From: Lachnospiraceae bacterium
GTDB taxonomy: Bacteria; Bacillota; Clostridia; Lachnospirales; Lachnospiraceae
Reading direction: 5' to 3'
NCBI GenBank assembly: GCA_025758065.1
Contig: CP107199.1
Location: forward strand, 3,073,501-3,137,500
DNA length: 64,000 nt
Below, piece by piece: positions 1 to 7,928 of this stretch. Under the pieces are notes generated by a model, which had not been told where the DNA came from, ran no database searches, and was given only the letters and a program-made list of their open reading frames with translations. The position numbers were made by a program, and so were the translations under genes. Positions within the stretch are counted from its first letter, which is position 1; each line of letters begins with the position of its first letter.

Positions 1-237
1 ATTATCCATATTTTTGAAGAACTGGATGGAAATGAAGGTATCCTGGTTGCAAGCAAGATTGCTGACCGTGTAGGTATTACCCGTTCCGTTATCGTCAATG
101 CCCTGCGTAAATTTGAAAGCGCCGGTGTTATTGAGTCACGTTCTTCCGGTATGAAAGGTACCTATATCAAGGTTCTGAATGATGTGGTATTTGACGAATT
201 AAAAGCCATAAAAGCCTCTAATTCCAACTTGAAATAA
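1..237 (+). CDS. codY: CodY, C-terminal part (5' end outside window)
   Basis: This is the C-terminal DNA-binding part of the GTP- and branched-chain-amino-acid-sensing repressor CodY, which controls nutrient-limitation genes in Firmicutes. The visible 78 residues include the winged helix-turn-helix: SKIADRVGITRSVIVNALRK followed by FESAGVIESRSSGMKGTYI, which are hallmark CodY sequences. The GAF sensor domain lies upstream of the window. The frame is open from base 1 and ends in TAA. Placement directly before rpsB-tsf is the common Firmicute arrangement, which supports the call. A rho-independent terminator follows at 432-469, so codY is probably transcribed separately from rpsB. Confidence 0.93.
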   Translation: MIHIFEELDGNEGILVASKIADRVGITRSVIVNALRKFESAGVIESRSSGMKGTYIKVLNDVVFDELKAIKASNSNLK

Positions 238-266
238 CTGATTTCCTGCTTATATTGCAAAACTAT

Positions 267-421
267 GTTACAGTTCAGCCATGACAGCTTCTTGTTTCCA
301 TATTCATGAAAACAAGAAGCTTGGTGATTCCACCATATGCTGATTTGGATGAGAAAGTGCTTATGCAAGCAAGCTTGCAACACACTCCCTCATTCAAACC
401 AGCGCATGGCTGAACCGTAAC
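267..421. repeat. 155-bp palindromic intergenic element between codY and rpsB
   Basis: The ends are inverted repeats of 17 bases, GTTACAGTTCAGCCATG at 267-283 and its complement with one mismatch at 405-421. Inside is a perfect 12-bp hairpin, AGCTTCTTGTTT (286-297) with its complement at 310-321, and a palindromic GCAAGCTTGC near 369-378. No convincing reading frame is present. It resembles a miniature repeat element or a folded RNA at the codY 3' end. A partial match to its end (CATGTCTGAACTGTAACA) occurs near 19998. Confidence 0.6.
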
Positions 422-431
422 AAAACTATTG

Positions 432-469
432 GACAGTCTGTAAAAAACACTTGCAGACTGTCATTTTTT
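432..469 (+). terminator. Rho-independent terminator after codY
   Basis: GACAGTCTG (432-440) pairs with CAGACTGTC (454-462) and is followed by ATTTTTTA. The 3' arm overlaps the -35 region of the rpsB promoter. Confidence 0.88.
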
Positions 470-479
470 ATGTTATAGT
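451..479 (+). promoter_or_regulatory. Sigma-A promoter of rpsB-tsf
   Basis: TTGCAG (451-456), 17-bp spacer, TATAGT (474-479) with an extended -10 TG at 471-472. The -35 box lies inside the 3' arm of the codY terminator hairpin. Confidence 0.75.
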
Positions 480-504
480 CATAAAGTTGATAAAAAACAC
501 GTCT

Positions 505-592
505 GTGGATTCCACGGAAAGGTGCCGGAAACGGTCTTCCGGGAAGCACGAGAAGCAGGCGGATGCGACTGGTTTAAGCTCAATAAACCGGT
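505..592 (+). promoter_or_regulatory. Structured 5' leader of rpsB
   Basis: The predicted rpsB transcript has about 130 nt before the start codon and can form three successive stems: GTGGA/TCCAC near 505-516, GTGC-CGGAA with TTCCG-GGAA-GCAC at 522-549, and GGTTTA/TAAACC at 571-589. Ribosomal protein genes are often autoregulated through such leaders; whether this one binds S2 is inference. Confidence 0.45.
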
Positions 593-617
593 TAAAAACC
601 AAACGGAGGTAAAGAAT

Positions 618-1367
618 ATGAGCGTTATTTCAATGAAGCAGTTACTGGAAGCTGGTGTACATTTCGGTCACCAGACAAGAAGATGGAACCCTAAGATGGC
701 TCCATACATCTACACAGAGAGAAATGGCATCTATATCATTGACTTACAGAAGTCTGTAGGCAAAGTAGATGAGGCTTATAAGGCTGTATCTGACATCGCA
801 GCTGAGGGCGGAAACATTCTGTTTGTAGGTACCAAGAAGCAGGCTCAGGAAGCTATTAAGACTGAAGCAGAGCGTTGCGGTATGTACTATGTAAATGAGA
901 GATGGTTAGGCGGTATGCTGACCAACTTCAAGACCATCCAGGGCCGTATTGCAAGACTGAAAGAGATCGAGGTTATGTCTCAGGACGGTACTTTCGATGT
1001 TCTTCCTAAGAAGGAAGTTATCGAGTTAAAGAAAGAATGGGATAAGTTAGAGAAGAATCTGGGTGGTATCAAGGATATGAAGAAACTTCCAGATGCAATT
1101 TTCATCGTAGATCCTAAGAAAGAGCACATCTGCGTACAGGAAGCTCATACTCTGGGTATTCCGCTGATCGGTATTGTTGATACTAACTGTGATCCAGAAG
1201 AACTTGATTATGTGATCCCAGGTAACGATGATGCTATCAGAGCTGTTAAGCTGATCGTTTCCAAGATGGCTGACGCTGTTATTGAAGCAAAGCAGGGTGA
1301 AGTTTTAGAAGGCGCAATGGAGATCGAAGTTCCAGCTGATTTCGTAGCAGAGAACGCAGAAGCGTAA
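618..1367 (+). CDS. rpsB: 30S ribosomal protein S2
   Basis: Ribosomal protein S2 (249 aa) of the small subunit. The N-terminus MSVISMKQLLEAGVHFGHQT and the segment RWNPKMAPYIYTERNGIYII are characteristic, as are FVGTKKQAQEAI and NERWLGGMLTN. The open frame continues upstream to 522, but ATG 618 is preceded by GGAGG at the right distance and starts the conserved N-terminus, so this start is chosen. It is followed after 38 nt by tsf, the standard rpsB-tsf pair, and driven by the promoter at 451-479. Confidence 0.98.
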   Translation: MSVISMKQLLEAGVHFGHQTRRWNPKMAPYIYTERNGIYIIDLQKSVGKVDEAYKAVSDIAAEGGNILFVGTKKQAQEAIKTEAERCGMYYVNERWLGGMLTNFKTIQGRIARLKEIEVMSQDGTFDVLPKKEVIELKKEWDKLEKNLGGIKDMKKLPDAIFIVDPKKEHICVQEAHTLGIPLIGIVDTNCDPEELDYVIPGNDDAIRAVKLIVSKMADAVIEAKQGEVLEGAMEIEVPADFVAENAEA

Positions 1368-1405
1368 TCAAAAAACTTTAAATTTAATATTTGGAGGATG
1401 ACAAA

Positions 1406-2344
1406 ATGGCAGTAACCGCAGCAATGGTAAAAGAGTTAAGAGAAACAACCGGTGCCGGAATGATGGACTGTAAGAAAGCTCTTGCAGCTACTGACGGCGA
1501 TATGGAAAAGGCTGTAGAGTTCTTAAGAGAAAAAGGACTTGCAGGTGCAGCTAAGAAGGCTGGACGTATTGCAGCTGAAGGTATCGTTGATACTGCAATG
1601 TCCGCTGATGAAAAAACTGCTGTAGTAGTAGAAGTAAATGCTGAAACAGACTTCGTTGCTAAGAACGCTAAGTTCCAGACATATGTAGCAGATGTAGCTG
1701 CTCAGGCACTGGCTTCTTCAGCAGCTGATATGGACAGCTTTATGGCTGAAAAGTGGGCAAAAGATGAGACTCTGACTGTAAAAGAGGCTCTGTCTTCCCA
1801 GATCTCTATCATCGGTGAGAATATGAACATCCGTCGTTTTGAGAAAGTAACAGAAGAGAACGGTTTTGTTGCTTCCTATATCCATGCAGGCGGAAAGATC
1901 GGCGTTTTAGTAGATGTTGAAACTGACGTTATCAATGATGCTGTTAAGGAGATGGCTAGAAATGTAGCAATGCAGGCAGCTGCATTAAAGCCAACCTTCA
2001 CAAATCGTGATGAAGTTAGCCCAGAATTCATCGAGCATGAGAAGGCAATCCTGATCGCTCAGATTCAGAACGATCCTAAGGAAGCTTCCAAGCCAGAGAA
2101 AGTTATCCAGGGCATGATCCAGGGACGTATCAACAAAGAATTAAAAGAATTCTGTCTGATGGATCAGGTTTATGTTAAGGCAGAAGATGGCAAGCAGAGT
2201 GTATCCCAGTATGTTGCTTCCGTAGCTAAGGCTAATAACGCAAACATCACAATCAAGAAGTTCGTTCGTTTCGAGACTGGCGAAGGTATGGAGAAAAAAG
2301 AAGAGAACTTTGCAGAAGAAGTTGCTAAGCAGATGGGTAAATAA
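1406..2344 (+). CDS. tsf: Elongation factor Ts
   Basis: EF-Ts (312 aa), the guanine nucleotide exchange factor that recycles EF-Tu-GDP. The N-terminal UBA-like domain (MAVTAAMVKELRETTGAGMM, then DCKKAL and a KAVEFLREKG segment) and the core motif VVEVNAETDFVAKN are clear. The start at 1406 has a TTGGAGGATG ribosome binding site. Its usual downstream partner pyrH is about 30.5 kb away; a terminator closes this transcript at 2412-2455. Confidence 0.98.
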   Translation: MAVTAAMVKELRETTGAGMMDCKKALAATDGDMEKAVEFLREKGLAGAAKKAGRIAAEGIVDTAMSADEKTAVVVEVNAETDFVAKNAKFQTYVADVAAQALASSAADMDSFMAEKWAKDETLTVKEALSSQISIIGENMNIRRFEKVTEENGFVASYIHAGGKIGVLVDVETDVINDAVKEMARNVAMQAAALKPTFTNRDEVSPEFIEHEKAILIAQIQNDPKEASKPEKVIQGMIQGRINKELKEFCLMDQVYVKAEDGKQSVSQYVASVAKANNANITIKKFVRFETGEGMEKKEENFAEEVAKQMGK

Positions 2345-2411
2345 TCTGATAGTTGCATGAAACTTCTTTAAAAAATTGACATCATGGTATAGACTGATAA
2401 TGAATGATATA

Positions 2412-2455
2412 AGTCCGGAAACTGCGCAGAAATGCGGTTTTCCGGGCTTTTTCTT
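2412..2455 (+). terminator. Rho-independent terminator after tsf
   Basis: Stem TCCGGAAA-CTGC (from 2414) with GCGG-TTTTCCGG (to about 2445), followed by CTTTTTCTTTG. From here to 2653 I see only AT-rich sequence with a short hairpin (TACACAA/TTGTGTA near 2537-2554) and no gene. Confidence 0.85.
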
Positions 2456-2653
2456 TGTCTATTTAATGTTATATGTGTTATAGATTAAATATCACAAGTT
2501 AGTAGGGAATATTGCGGGTAAATATTTGAGGGCCTTCTACACAAAAAGTTGTGTATTTGAAAGTCTGGAAAGCCTTGATTTTCCTCGCTTTTTGTAAATG
2601 ATAAAATAAGCCAGTTTCTTTTTATATTTATAATAGCAATGTTCGGACTATAG

Positions 2654-2683
2654 TTGACGTAGTAAGAGCCTGTGTTTTATACT
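2654..2683 (+). promoter_or_regulatory. Sigma-A promoter for the 2.7-kb gene group
   Basis: TTGACG (2654-2659) and TTATAC (2677-2682) with a 17-bp spacer. The expected transcription start (about 2690) lies downstream of the possible GTG start at 2672, which argues for translation from 2723. Confidence 0.65.
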
Positions 2684-2722
2684 AAACATAATATGTTATT
2701 TAAGAGAAGGGCTGATGACCGG

Positions 2723-3361
2723 ATGACGATATATGAATATGGAAATCCAGAGGCAGAGGTTGTTTTGATCCAGCCAGTAGGTGATCATGATCTGCCTGAA
2801 ATTGAAAATGAGGTTATGGAGATCGGAAAACTTGTAAACGAGGACTTTCAGTTTATCGCTGTAAAGGTCGATAGCTGGAATCAGGAGCTAACTCCATGGA
2901 AAGCGCCGGCTGTATTTGGAAACGAAAACTTTGGTGATGGTGCTTGGCAAACTCTGAAAGAGATCTTGAAGATCTGTACAGATAAAAACAAGATATATTA
3001 TATTGGAGGTTATTCCCTTTCCGGGCTTTTTGCATTATGGGCATCGTGTCAAACGGATATATTTTATGGTGTGGCAGCAGCCTCTCCTTCTGTTTGGTTT
3101 CCTGGATTTGTTGAATACCTGAAAGAGCAGAAAATTAAAAGCAAATCTGTTTATCTCAGTCTTGGTGATAAGGAAGAAAAAACGAAGAGCCCAGTTATGT
3201 CAAATGTGGGAGACTGCCTTCGGAAATTATATGCATGGATGCAAACTGAAGAGATACAATGTGCTTTAGAATGGAATCAGGGTGGCCATTTTAAAGATCC
3301 GGTTTTGAGAATTGCAAAAGCATTTGCATGGGTTTTAAATACGAAAAATGGAAAAGGATGA
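2723..3361 (+). CDS. Alpha/beta-hydrolase, esterase-like
   Basis: A 212-residue alpha/beta-hydrolase-fold protein. It has a nucleophile elbow of the GxSxG type (GGYSLSGLFALW), a downstream acid-region candidate SLGDKEEK and a late histidine in NQGGHFKDP, i.e. a plausible Ser-Asp-His triad. The open frame extends upstream to a GTG at 2672 and an ATG at 2693. I prefer ATG 2723, because the promoter predicts a transcription start near 2690 and AGAAGGG precedes this codon. The substrate cannot be told. It is followed after 12 nt by a VOC-family gene, probably co-transcribed. Confidence 0.75.
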   Translation: MTIYEYGNPEAEVVLIQPVGDHDLPEIENEVMEIGKLVNEDFQFIAVKVDSWNQELTPWKAPAVFGNENFGDGAWQTLKEILKICTDKNKIYYIGGYSLSGLFALWASCQTDIFYGVAAASPSVWFPGFVEYLKEQKIKSKSVYLSLGDKEEKTKSPVMSNVGDCLRKLYAWMQTEEIQCALEWNQGGHFKDPVLRIAKAFAWVLNTKNGKG

Positions 3362-3373
3362 AAGAGATAATCT

Positions 3374-3736
3374 ATGAAATTAAAAAATATTTTAATCGTT
3401 GTAAAAGATATTGAAAAAGCAAAGCAGTTTTACCATGATCTATTTGGCCTTGATGTGGTTTTGAAGCAGGATGGGAATGTGATCTTAACGGAAGGTCTTG
3501 TACTTCAGGATGAAAAAATTTGGACCAGCTTTTTAGGAAAAAAGATAACATCAAAGCATAATTCGTCTGAGTTATATTTTGAGGAAAAGGATATAAAATC
3601 ATTTATAGAAAAACTGGAACGTCTGTATCCGTCTATCCAGTATGCTAATAAGCTTATGACCTGCAGCTGGGGTCAACAGGTTGTTCGGTTTTATGATCTG
3701 GATGGTCACTTGATCGAAGTTGGAACACAGGTGTGA
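3374..3736 (+). CDS. VOC (glyoxalase/bleomycin resistance-like) family protein
   Basis: A 120-residue single vicinal-oxygen-chelate domain. The start MKLKNILIVVKDIEKAKQFY is typical, as is the end RFYDLDGHLIEVG, with a C-terminal metal-ligand-type Glu. Members include glyoxalase I, dioxygenases and drug-binding proteins; the sequence does not tell which. The gene follows the esterase-like gene by 12 nt. Downstream, at 3737-3863, a short open stretch (QDEALKCGAMDDYLNRGF, stop near 3845) may be a gene remnant, but it is too short to call. Confidence 0.8.
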   Translation: MKLKNILIVVKDIEKAKQFYHDLFGLDVVLKQDGNVILTEGLVLQDEKIWTSFLGKKITSKHNSSELYFEEKDIKSFIEKLERLYPSIQYANKLMTCSWGQQVVRFYDLDGHLIEVGTQV

Positions 3737-3863
3737 AGTATAGCAGTATAGTGAACATATTGTTCTCTATATAAATGATACAACAGCAGGATGAAGCTTT
3801 AAAATGCGGAGCAATGGACGATTATTTAAATAGAGGATTTCGATAGGATAAGGAAAAAGGAAA

Positions 3864-4409
3864 ATGAATATTACAGTATATCTTGGAGCTTTAGAAGGGA
3901 ATGATCCAATGCTGGCTGAGGCAGTCAGAGAATTAGGAATGTGGATTGGAAACAGTGGAAACACTCTGGTTTATGGAGGTTCAAAAACTGGATTAATGGG
4001 CATGCTTGCGGAAAGTACTCTGAGTTCTGGCGGGAATGTGATCGGAGTTGAACCGCAGTTTTTTATAGATAAAGAGTTTCAATATGATGGATTGACTGAA
4101 TTGATCATTACAAAGGATATGTCAGAGCGCAAGAATAAAATGATTGAATTGGGAGATGCTTTCATTGCTTTTCCTGGGGGTACAGGTACATTAGAAGAAA
4201 TCGCAGAAGTTATGTCAAAAATATCTTTGAAACAGTTGGATGCTCCGTGTATTCTTTATAATTTAAACGGCTATTACAATAGTTTGAAGGATCTGCTTGA
4301 TCATATGATCTGTAAAGGACTATCTTCAAAAGAAAGACAAGCTGGAATTTATTTTGCGGATAATATAGAAGGGATTAAGCAGATTTTAAAGGACAACAGT
4401 GGTATATAA
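3864..4409 (+). CDS. LOG family (TIGR00730-type) Rossmann-fold protein
   Basis: A 181-residue protein of the LOG family, often misannotated as lysine decarboxylase. The signature PGGTGTLEEI is present (around residue 104), as are VYGGSKTGLMGMLAE near the N-terminus and SERKNKM before the signature. Characterised members are nucleoside 5'-monophosphate phosphoribohydrolases that release the base from AMP or modified AMP. The Arg/Lys and Glu catalytic elements are present here. The physiological substrate in this organism is not inferable. The gene is followed after 27 nt by a cysteine hydrolase. Confidence 0.85.
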   Translation: MNITVYLGALEGNDPMLAEAVRELGMWIGNSGNTLVYGGSKTGLMGMLAESTLSSGGNVIGVEPQFFIDKEFQYDGLTELIITKDMSERKNKMIELGDAFIAFPGGTGTLEEIAEVMSKISLKQLDAPCILYNLNGYYNSLKDLLDHMICKGLSSKERQAGIYFADNIEGIKQILKDNSGI

Positions 4410-4436
4410 ACAGGATAAAAGTGGAGGTAAAATAAA

Positions 4437-4952
4437 ATGAGTAAGATTTTAGTTGTAATTGACATGCAGAATGATTTTATAACAGGAACGTTAGGCAGCA
4501 AAGAAGCCCAGGCGATTGTGCCAAATGTTAAGGCGAAAATCAAAGAATATGCAGATAGAGGTGACCGGATTATTTTTACCAGAGATACTCATGGGGAAAA
4601 TTATCTGGAAACGCCAGAAGGAAAGAAATTGCCAGTAAAGCATTGCGTTAAAGGGACGGACGGCTGGCAGATTGTTCACGGACTGGAAATAGAAAATTGT
4701 GAATACATAGATAAGCCGACATTTGGCTGGCTGAACTGGGATGGATTTGCAGAGGATGATAAGATTGAACTGATCGGTGTATGCACAGATATCTGTGTTG
4801 TATCCAATGCTATTATTTTAAAAGCTAAATATCCAGAAACTGTCATATCTGTAGATGCTGATTGCTGTGCCGGTGTAACACCAGAAAAACACAAAGCTGC
4901 ATTAGAAACAATGAAGAGCTGCCAGATTGATGTTTTTGAAGGGAAAATGTAA
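4437..4952 (+). CDS. Isochorismatase-family cysteine hydrolase (nicotinamidase-like)
   Basis: A 171-residue cysteine hydrolase. The catalytic set is visible: Asp in VVIDMQNDF, Lys in KLPVKHC, and the Cys of GVCTDICVVSNA, where the second Cys corresponds to the nucleophile. FTRDTHGENY resembles the nicotinamidase metal-site region. Nicotinamidase activity (nicotinamide to nicotinate, NAD salvage) is the best guess, but related amidases share these motifs. The start has a GGAGG ribosome binding site. Confidence 0.8.
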   Translation: MSKILVVIDMQNDFITGTLGSKEAQAIVPNVKAKIKEYADRGDRIIFTRDTHGENYLETPEGKKLPVKHCVKGTDGWQIVHGLEIENCEYIDKPTFGWLNWDGFAEDDKIELIGVCTDICVVSNAIILKAKYPETVISVDADCCAGVTPEKHKAALETMKSCQIDVFEGKM

Positions 4953-5014
4953 GAAAATACTTTGTTATAGTTGAGATTACAGTAGAAAAATACGATTGGA
5001 TCAAAGGAGAGAAA

Positions 5015-5287
5015 ATGAAAAATTACGTATACATGACCGATAAGGATAATGTGGTAACTATGATCCGCCATTTAAATGCCGGAGAAATGCTCAATGTAGA
5101 TGGAGAAGAGATCAAAGCAAACCAGGACATCCCTGTATACCATAAAATCGCGATCAAAGAGATCAAAGCAGGAGAGACCGTGGTAAAATATGGTGAGAGT
5201 ATAGGTACTGCCAGCTGTGATATCAAGGTCGGCGACTGGGTTCATACCCAGAACTTAGAATCAGGCAGAGGTCGCGGTGACCGTTAG
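5015..5287 (+). CDS. SAF-domain small subunit, UxaA-type dehydratase
   Basis: A 90-residue protein made of one SAF domain, matching the N-terminal part of altronate/galactarate dehydratases, which is a separate polypeptide in many Firmicutes. Visible features are the HHKI-like segment PVYHKIAIKEIKAGETVVKYGE and the terminal GDWVHTQNLESGRG. It is immediately followed by the large catalytic subunit (start at 5307), so the two probably form one enzyme. The substrate, a sugar acid or related hydroxy acid, is not determined. Confidence 0.85.
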   Translation: MKNYVYMTDKDNVVTMIRHLNAGEMLNVDGEEIKANQDIPVYHKIAIKEIKAGETVVKYGESIGTASCDIKVGDWVHTQNLESGRGRGDR

Positions 5288-5306
5288 AAGAAAGGGAAAT
5301 ATAATT

Positions 5307-6470
5307 ATGAAATTAATGGGATACAAAAGAGAAAATGGAACTTTTGGGATAAGAAATCATCTGTTGATTTTGCCAACATCTGTCTGTTCCAGCGAGACAG
5401 CACAGAGAATTGCTGAATTAGTGCCTGGGGCTGTTGCAGTTCCTCATCAGCACGGTTGCTGTCAGGTGGGTGCAGATTACCTTCAGACTGTAAATACTCT
5501 GGTTGGCTTTGGAAAAAATCCCAATGTAGGAGCAGTGCTGGTTGTCAGTCTAGGCTGTGAAGGCATTCAGCCGGATGTGGTAGCGGATCAGATCCGTGAG
5601 AGTAAAAAGCCTGTTGAAACTGTTATTATCCAGGAGTGCGGCGGTACACTGGGATGTATTGCAAAAGGCGCTGAAATTGCAGCTAAAATGGCCAGAGAAC
5701 TTTCTGTTCAAAACAAGGTAGAATTTGATATCGGTGAACTTGTTTTAGGTCTGGAGTGCGGAGGCAGCGATCCAACCAGTGGTATTGCAGGTAATCCCTC
5801 TGTAGGAGCAGCTTCCGATAAGCTGATCGAACTGGGAGGTACAAGTATCCTTAGCGAAACCACAGAACTTATAGGAGCAGAACATCTGGTAGCAGCCCGT
5901 TGTGTAACAAAAGAAATGGGTGATAAACTTACAGCTATGGTCAAGCGCATTGAAGATAAGTCAAAGCTTTATGGAGTGGACCTTCGGGGTACACAGCCTA
6001 CACCGGGCAATATTGCAGGCGGACTTACAACTATAGAAGAAAAATCTCTTGGGTGCATTCACAAAGCAGGGCAGAGTCCTGTGATCGGCGTTTTAGAGTA
6101 CTCAGAAAGTATTGATCCGAAGAAGCACGGCCTTTATTTCATGGATACACCAGGTGAAGATATTGATTCTATTACAGGCATGGTTGCAGGTGGAGCTCAG
6201 ATCATTCTTTTTACCACAGGACGGGGAACTCCTACCGGCAGTCCTGTTGCGCCAGTGATCAAAGTTACAGGAAATCCTGAAACCTATGAAAAAATGATGG
6301 ATAATATTGATATAAATGCTGGTAGGATCATCACAGAAGGAAAGACCCCACAGGATATAGGTGAGGAGATCTTTGATAAAATGGTGGCTGTGGCAAATGG
6401 TGAACTGACTAAGGCAGAGGTTCTTGGACACAAGGAATTTGGAATATACCGTATAGGAGATACATTCTAA
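5307..6470 (+). CDS. UxaA-family hydrolase, large subunit (altronate/galactarate dehydratase-like)
   Basis: The catalytic domain of a UxaA/GarD-type dehydratase (387 aa). Characteristic stretches are GYKRENGTFGIRNHLLILPT at the N-terminus, PHQHGCCQVG, GLECGGSDPTSGIAGNPSVG and FTTGRGTPTGSPVAPVIKV near the C-terminus; the cysteines probably bind iron. A GTG at 5277 is in frame, but ATG 5307 has the better ribosome binding site (GAAAGGG) and begins the conserved sequence. It works with the small SAF subunit just upstream. No sugar transporter or uronate gene is nearby, so the substrate stays open. Confidence 0.88.
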   Translation: MKLMGYKRENGTFGIRNHLLILPTSVCSSETAQRIAELVPGAVAVPHQHGCCQVGADYLQTVNTLVGFGKNPNVGAVLVVSLGCEGIQPDVVADQIRESKKPVETVIIQECGGTLGCIAKGAEIAAKMARELSVQNKVEFDIGELVLGLECGGSDPTSGIAGNPSVGAASDKLIELGGTSILSETTELIGAEHLVAARCVTKEMGDKLTAMVKRIEDKSKLYGVDLRGTQPTPGNIAGGLTTIEEKSLGCIHKAGQSPVIGVLEYSESIDPKKHGLYFMDTPGEDIDSITGMVAGGAQIILFTTGRGTPTGSPVAPVIKVTGNPETYEKMMDNIDINAGRIITEGKTPQDIGEEIFDKMVAVANGELTKAEVLGHKEFGIYRIGDTF

Positions 6471-6527
6471 AAATAGGATTTTAAAGGTTCCAGGGTTATG
6501 TTGTAATAACTGAGCTTCAGCTGACGC

Positions 6528-6579
6528 AGGAGAAAAATCAGCCGCAAAAGCAGGTGCATGAAAGACTCTGAGAGAACAT
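6528..6579. repeat. Half-copy of the long-inverted-repeat element (family D)
   Basis: The segment ending AAAGACTCTGAGAGAACAT matches the right arm of the full element at 34203-34365 (there AAAGACTCCGAGAGGACAT), including the preceding GCAAAAGCAGGTGCA. The left arm is absent, so this is a solo half-element. Confidence 0.65.
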
Positions 6580-6603
6580 GGAAAAGAAATGGAGACACAT
6601 GAT

Positions 6604-7062
6604 ATGTTAGAAGCAGGTACAAAAGCACCAGATTTTGAGTTACCGGATCAGAATGGAAATGTACATAAATTAAGCGATTATGCAGGTAAAAAAGTGATTT
6701 TATATTTTTATCCAAAAGATAATACACCAGGCTGCACCAAACAGGCATGTGGCTTTTCAGAGAGATATCCTCAGTTTACAGAAAAAGGTGCAGTTATTCT
6801 TGGAGTAAGCAAAGATTCTGTAGCATCCCACAAGAAATTTGAAGAAAAATATGGGCTTGCATTTACCTTATTGGCAGATCCACAGCGTAAGGTGATCGAA
6901 GCCTATGATGTGTGGAAAGAAAAGAAGAATTATGGCAAGGTTTCCATGGGAGTTGTGAGAACTACCTATCTTATTGATGAACAGGGGATCATTGTAAAAG
7001 CAAATGACAAGGTTAAAGCAGCAGATGATCCTGAAAATATGCTTAAGGAACTGAACGGATGA
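6604..7062 (+). CDS. bcp: Thioredoxin-dependent thiol peroxidase (Bcp/PrxQ-type)
   Basis: A 152-residue peroxiredoxin of the Bcp/PrxQ class that reduces peroxides with electrons from thioredoxin. The peroxidatic Cys lies in YPKDNTPGCTKQACGF, with the resolving Cys five residues later as in atypical 2-Cys PrxQ. The C-terminal half contains TYLIDEQGIIVKA. ATG 6604 (MLEAGTKAPDFELPDQ) has GGAG 9 nt upstream; an in-frame ATG at 6589 is the alternative. The stop overlaps the yaaA start by 4 nt, giving a two-gene peroxide-defence operon. Confidence 0.92.
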   Translation: MLEAGTKAPDFELPDQNGNVHKLSDYAGKKVILYFYPKDNTPGCTKQACGFSERYPQFTEKGAVILGVSKDSVASHKKFEEKYGLAFTLLADPQRKVIEAYDVWKEKKNYGKVSMGVVRTTYLIDEQGIIVKANDKVKAADDPENMLKELNG

Positions 7063-7802
7063 AGATCATATTATCACCTGCAAAAAAGATGAATGTGGAT
7101 ACAGACAGTATTGAGTCAGCAGGATTCCCTGTTTTTATAGAGGAGACAAAGGAAATACTGAACTGTCTGAAGAAGAAGTCCAGAGAAGAACTGAAGGCGA
7201 TCTGGAAATGTAATGACAAGATCGCAGAGCAGAATTTTGAAAGGTTAGAGAATATGGACCTTTATAGCAGGCTGACTCCGGCGATCATGGCTTATGAAGG
7301 GATTGCCTTTCAGTATATGGCTCCGGCAGTATTTGAAACCAGGCAGTTAGAATATGTGCAAAGCCACTTGAGGATACTGTCTGCATTTTATGGTGCCTTA
7401 AAGCCAATGGATGGAGTAACACCGTATCGTCTTGAAATGCAGGCAAAAGTTGCTATAGGGGATACAAAAAACTTATACGATTTCTGGGGTAGCAGGTTAT
7501 ATCATGAGGTAAGAGATGACAGTGGGATCATAATTAACCTGGCATCAAAAGAGTACTCAAAATGTATAGAAAAATATCTGTCTCCTGAGGATCGGTATAT
7601 TACGATCACATTTTGCGAATCATCTGGGGGCAGATTGGTAACGAAGGGTACCTATGCAAAAATGGCCCGGGGCGAAATGGTTAGATATATGGCAGAAAAA
7701 CTGATGGAAGATCCTTTAGATATAAAGAAATTTGACCGTTTGGGCTATGGATTCAGAGAGGATCTGTCATCAGAGTTGGAGTATGTTTTTGAACGAAAAT
7801 AG
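7059..7802 (+). CDS. yaaA: YaaA family peroxide stress protein
   Basis: A 247-residue YaaA/UPF0246 protein. The start MKIILSPAKKM is the family signature; other marks are YRLEMQAK (around residue 130) and VTKGTYAKMARGEMVRYM near the C-terminus. In Escherichia coli YaaA limits free intracellular iron during peroxide stress. Translational coupling to bcp (ATGA overlap at 7059-7062) supports an oxidative-stress role here too. Confidence 0.92.
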   Translation: MKIILSPAKKMNVDTDSIESAGFPVFIEETKEILNCLKKKSREELKAIWKCNDKIAEQNFERLENMDLYSRLTPAIMAYEGIAFQYMAPAVFETRQLEYVQSHLRILSAFYGALKPMDGVTPYRLEMQAKVAIGDTKNLYDFWGSRLYHEVRDDSGIIINLASKEYSKCIEKYLSPEDRYITITFCESSGGRLVTKGTYAKMARGEMVRYMAEKLMEDPLDIKKFDRLGYGFREDLSSELEYVFERK

Positions 7803-7833
7803 AATAAAGATCTTGTAATATATGAAAATAGGT

Positions 7834-7912
7834 CACAAAGGCAAATGCAGGCAAGACTCCAAGAGGACATAAATATGATGTTGGGGTCCAAATGTATTTT
7901 GCCCCTCTGATA
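7834..7912. repeat. Tandem fragments of two palindromic element families
   Basis: 7834-7870 matches the right arm of family D (ends AAGACTCCAAGAGGACAT). Four bases later, 7875-7912 matches, in reverse orientation, the end of the element at 17598-17804: ATGATGTTGGGGTC then a region ending CCCCTCTGATA. The two fragments fill most of the yaaA-cutC gap. Confidence 0.6.
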
Positions 7913-7928
7913 ATGAAAGCAGGTAAAA

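Noticed and set aside
3777..3846. Short frame MIQQQDEALKCGAMDDYLNR before the LOG gene
   Set aside because: 22 codons with no ribosome binding site and no recognisable family; a gene remnant is possible but cannot be supported.
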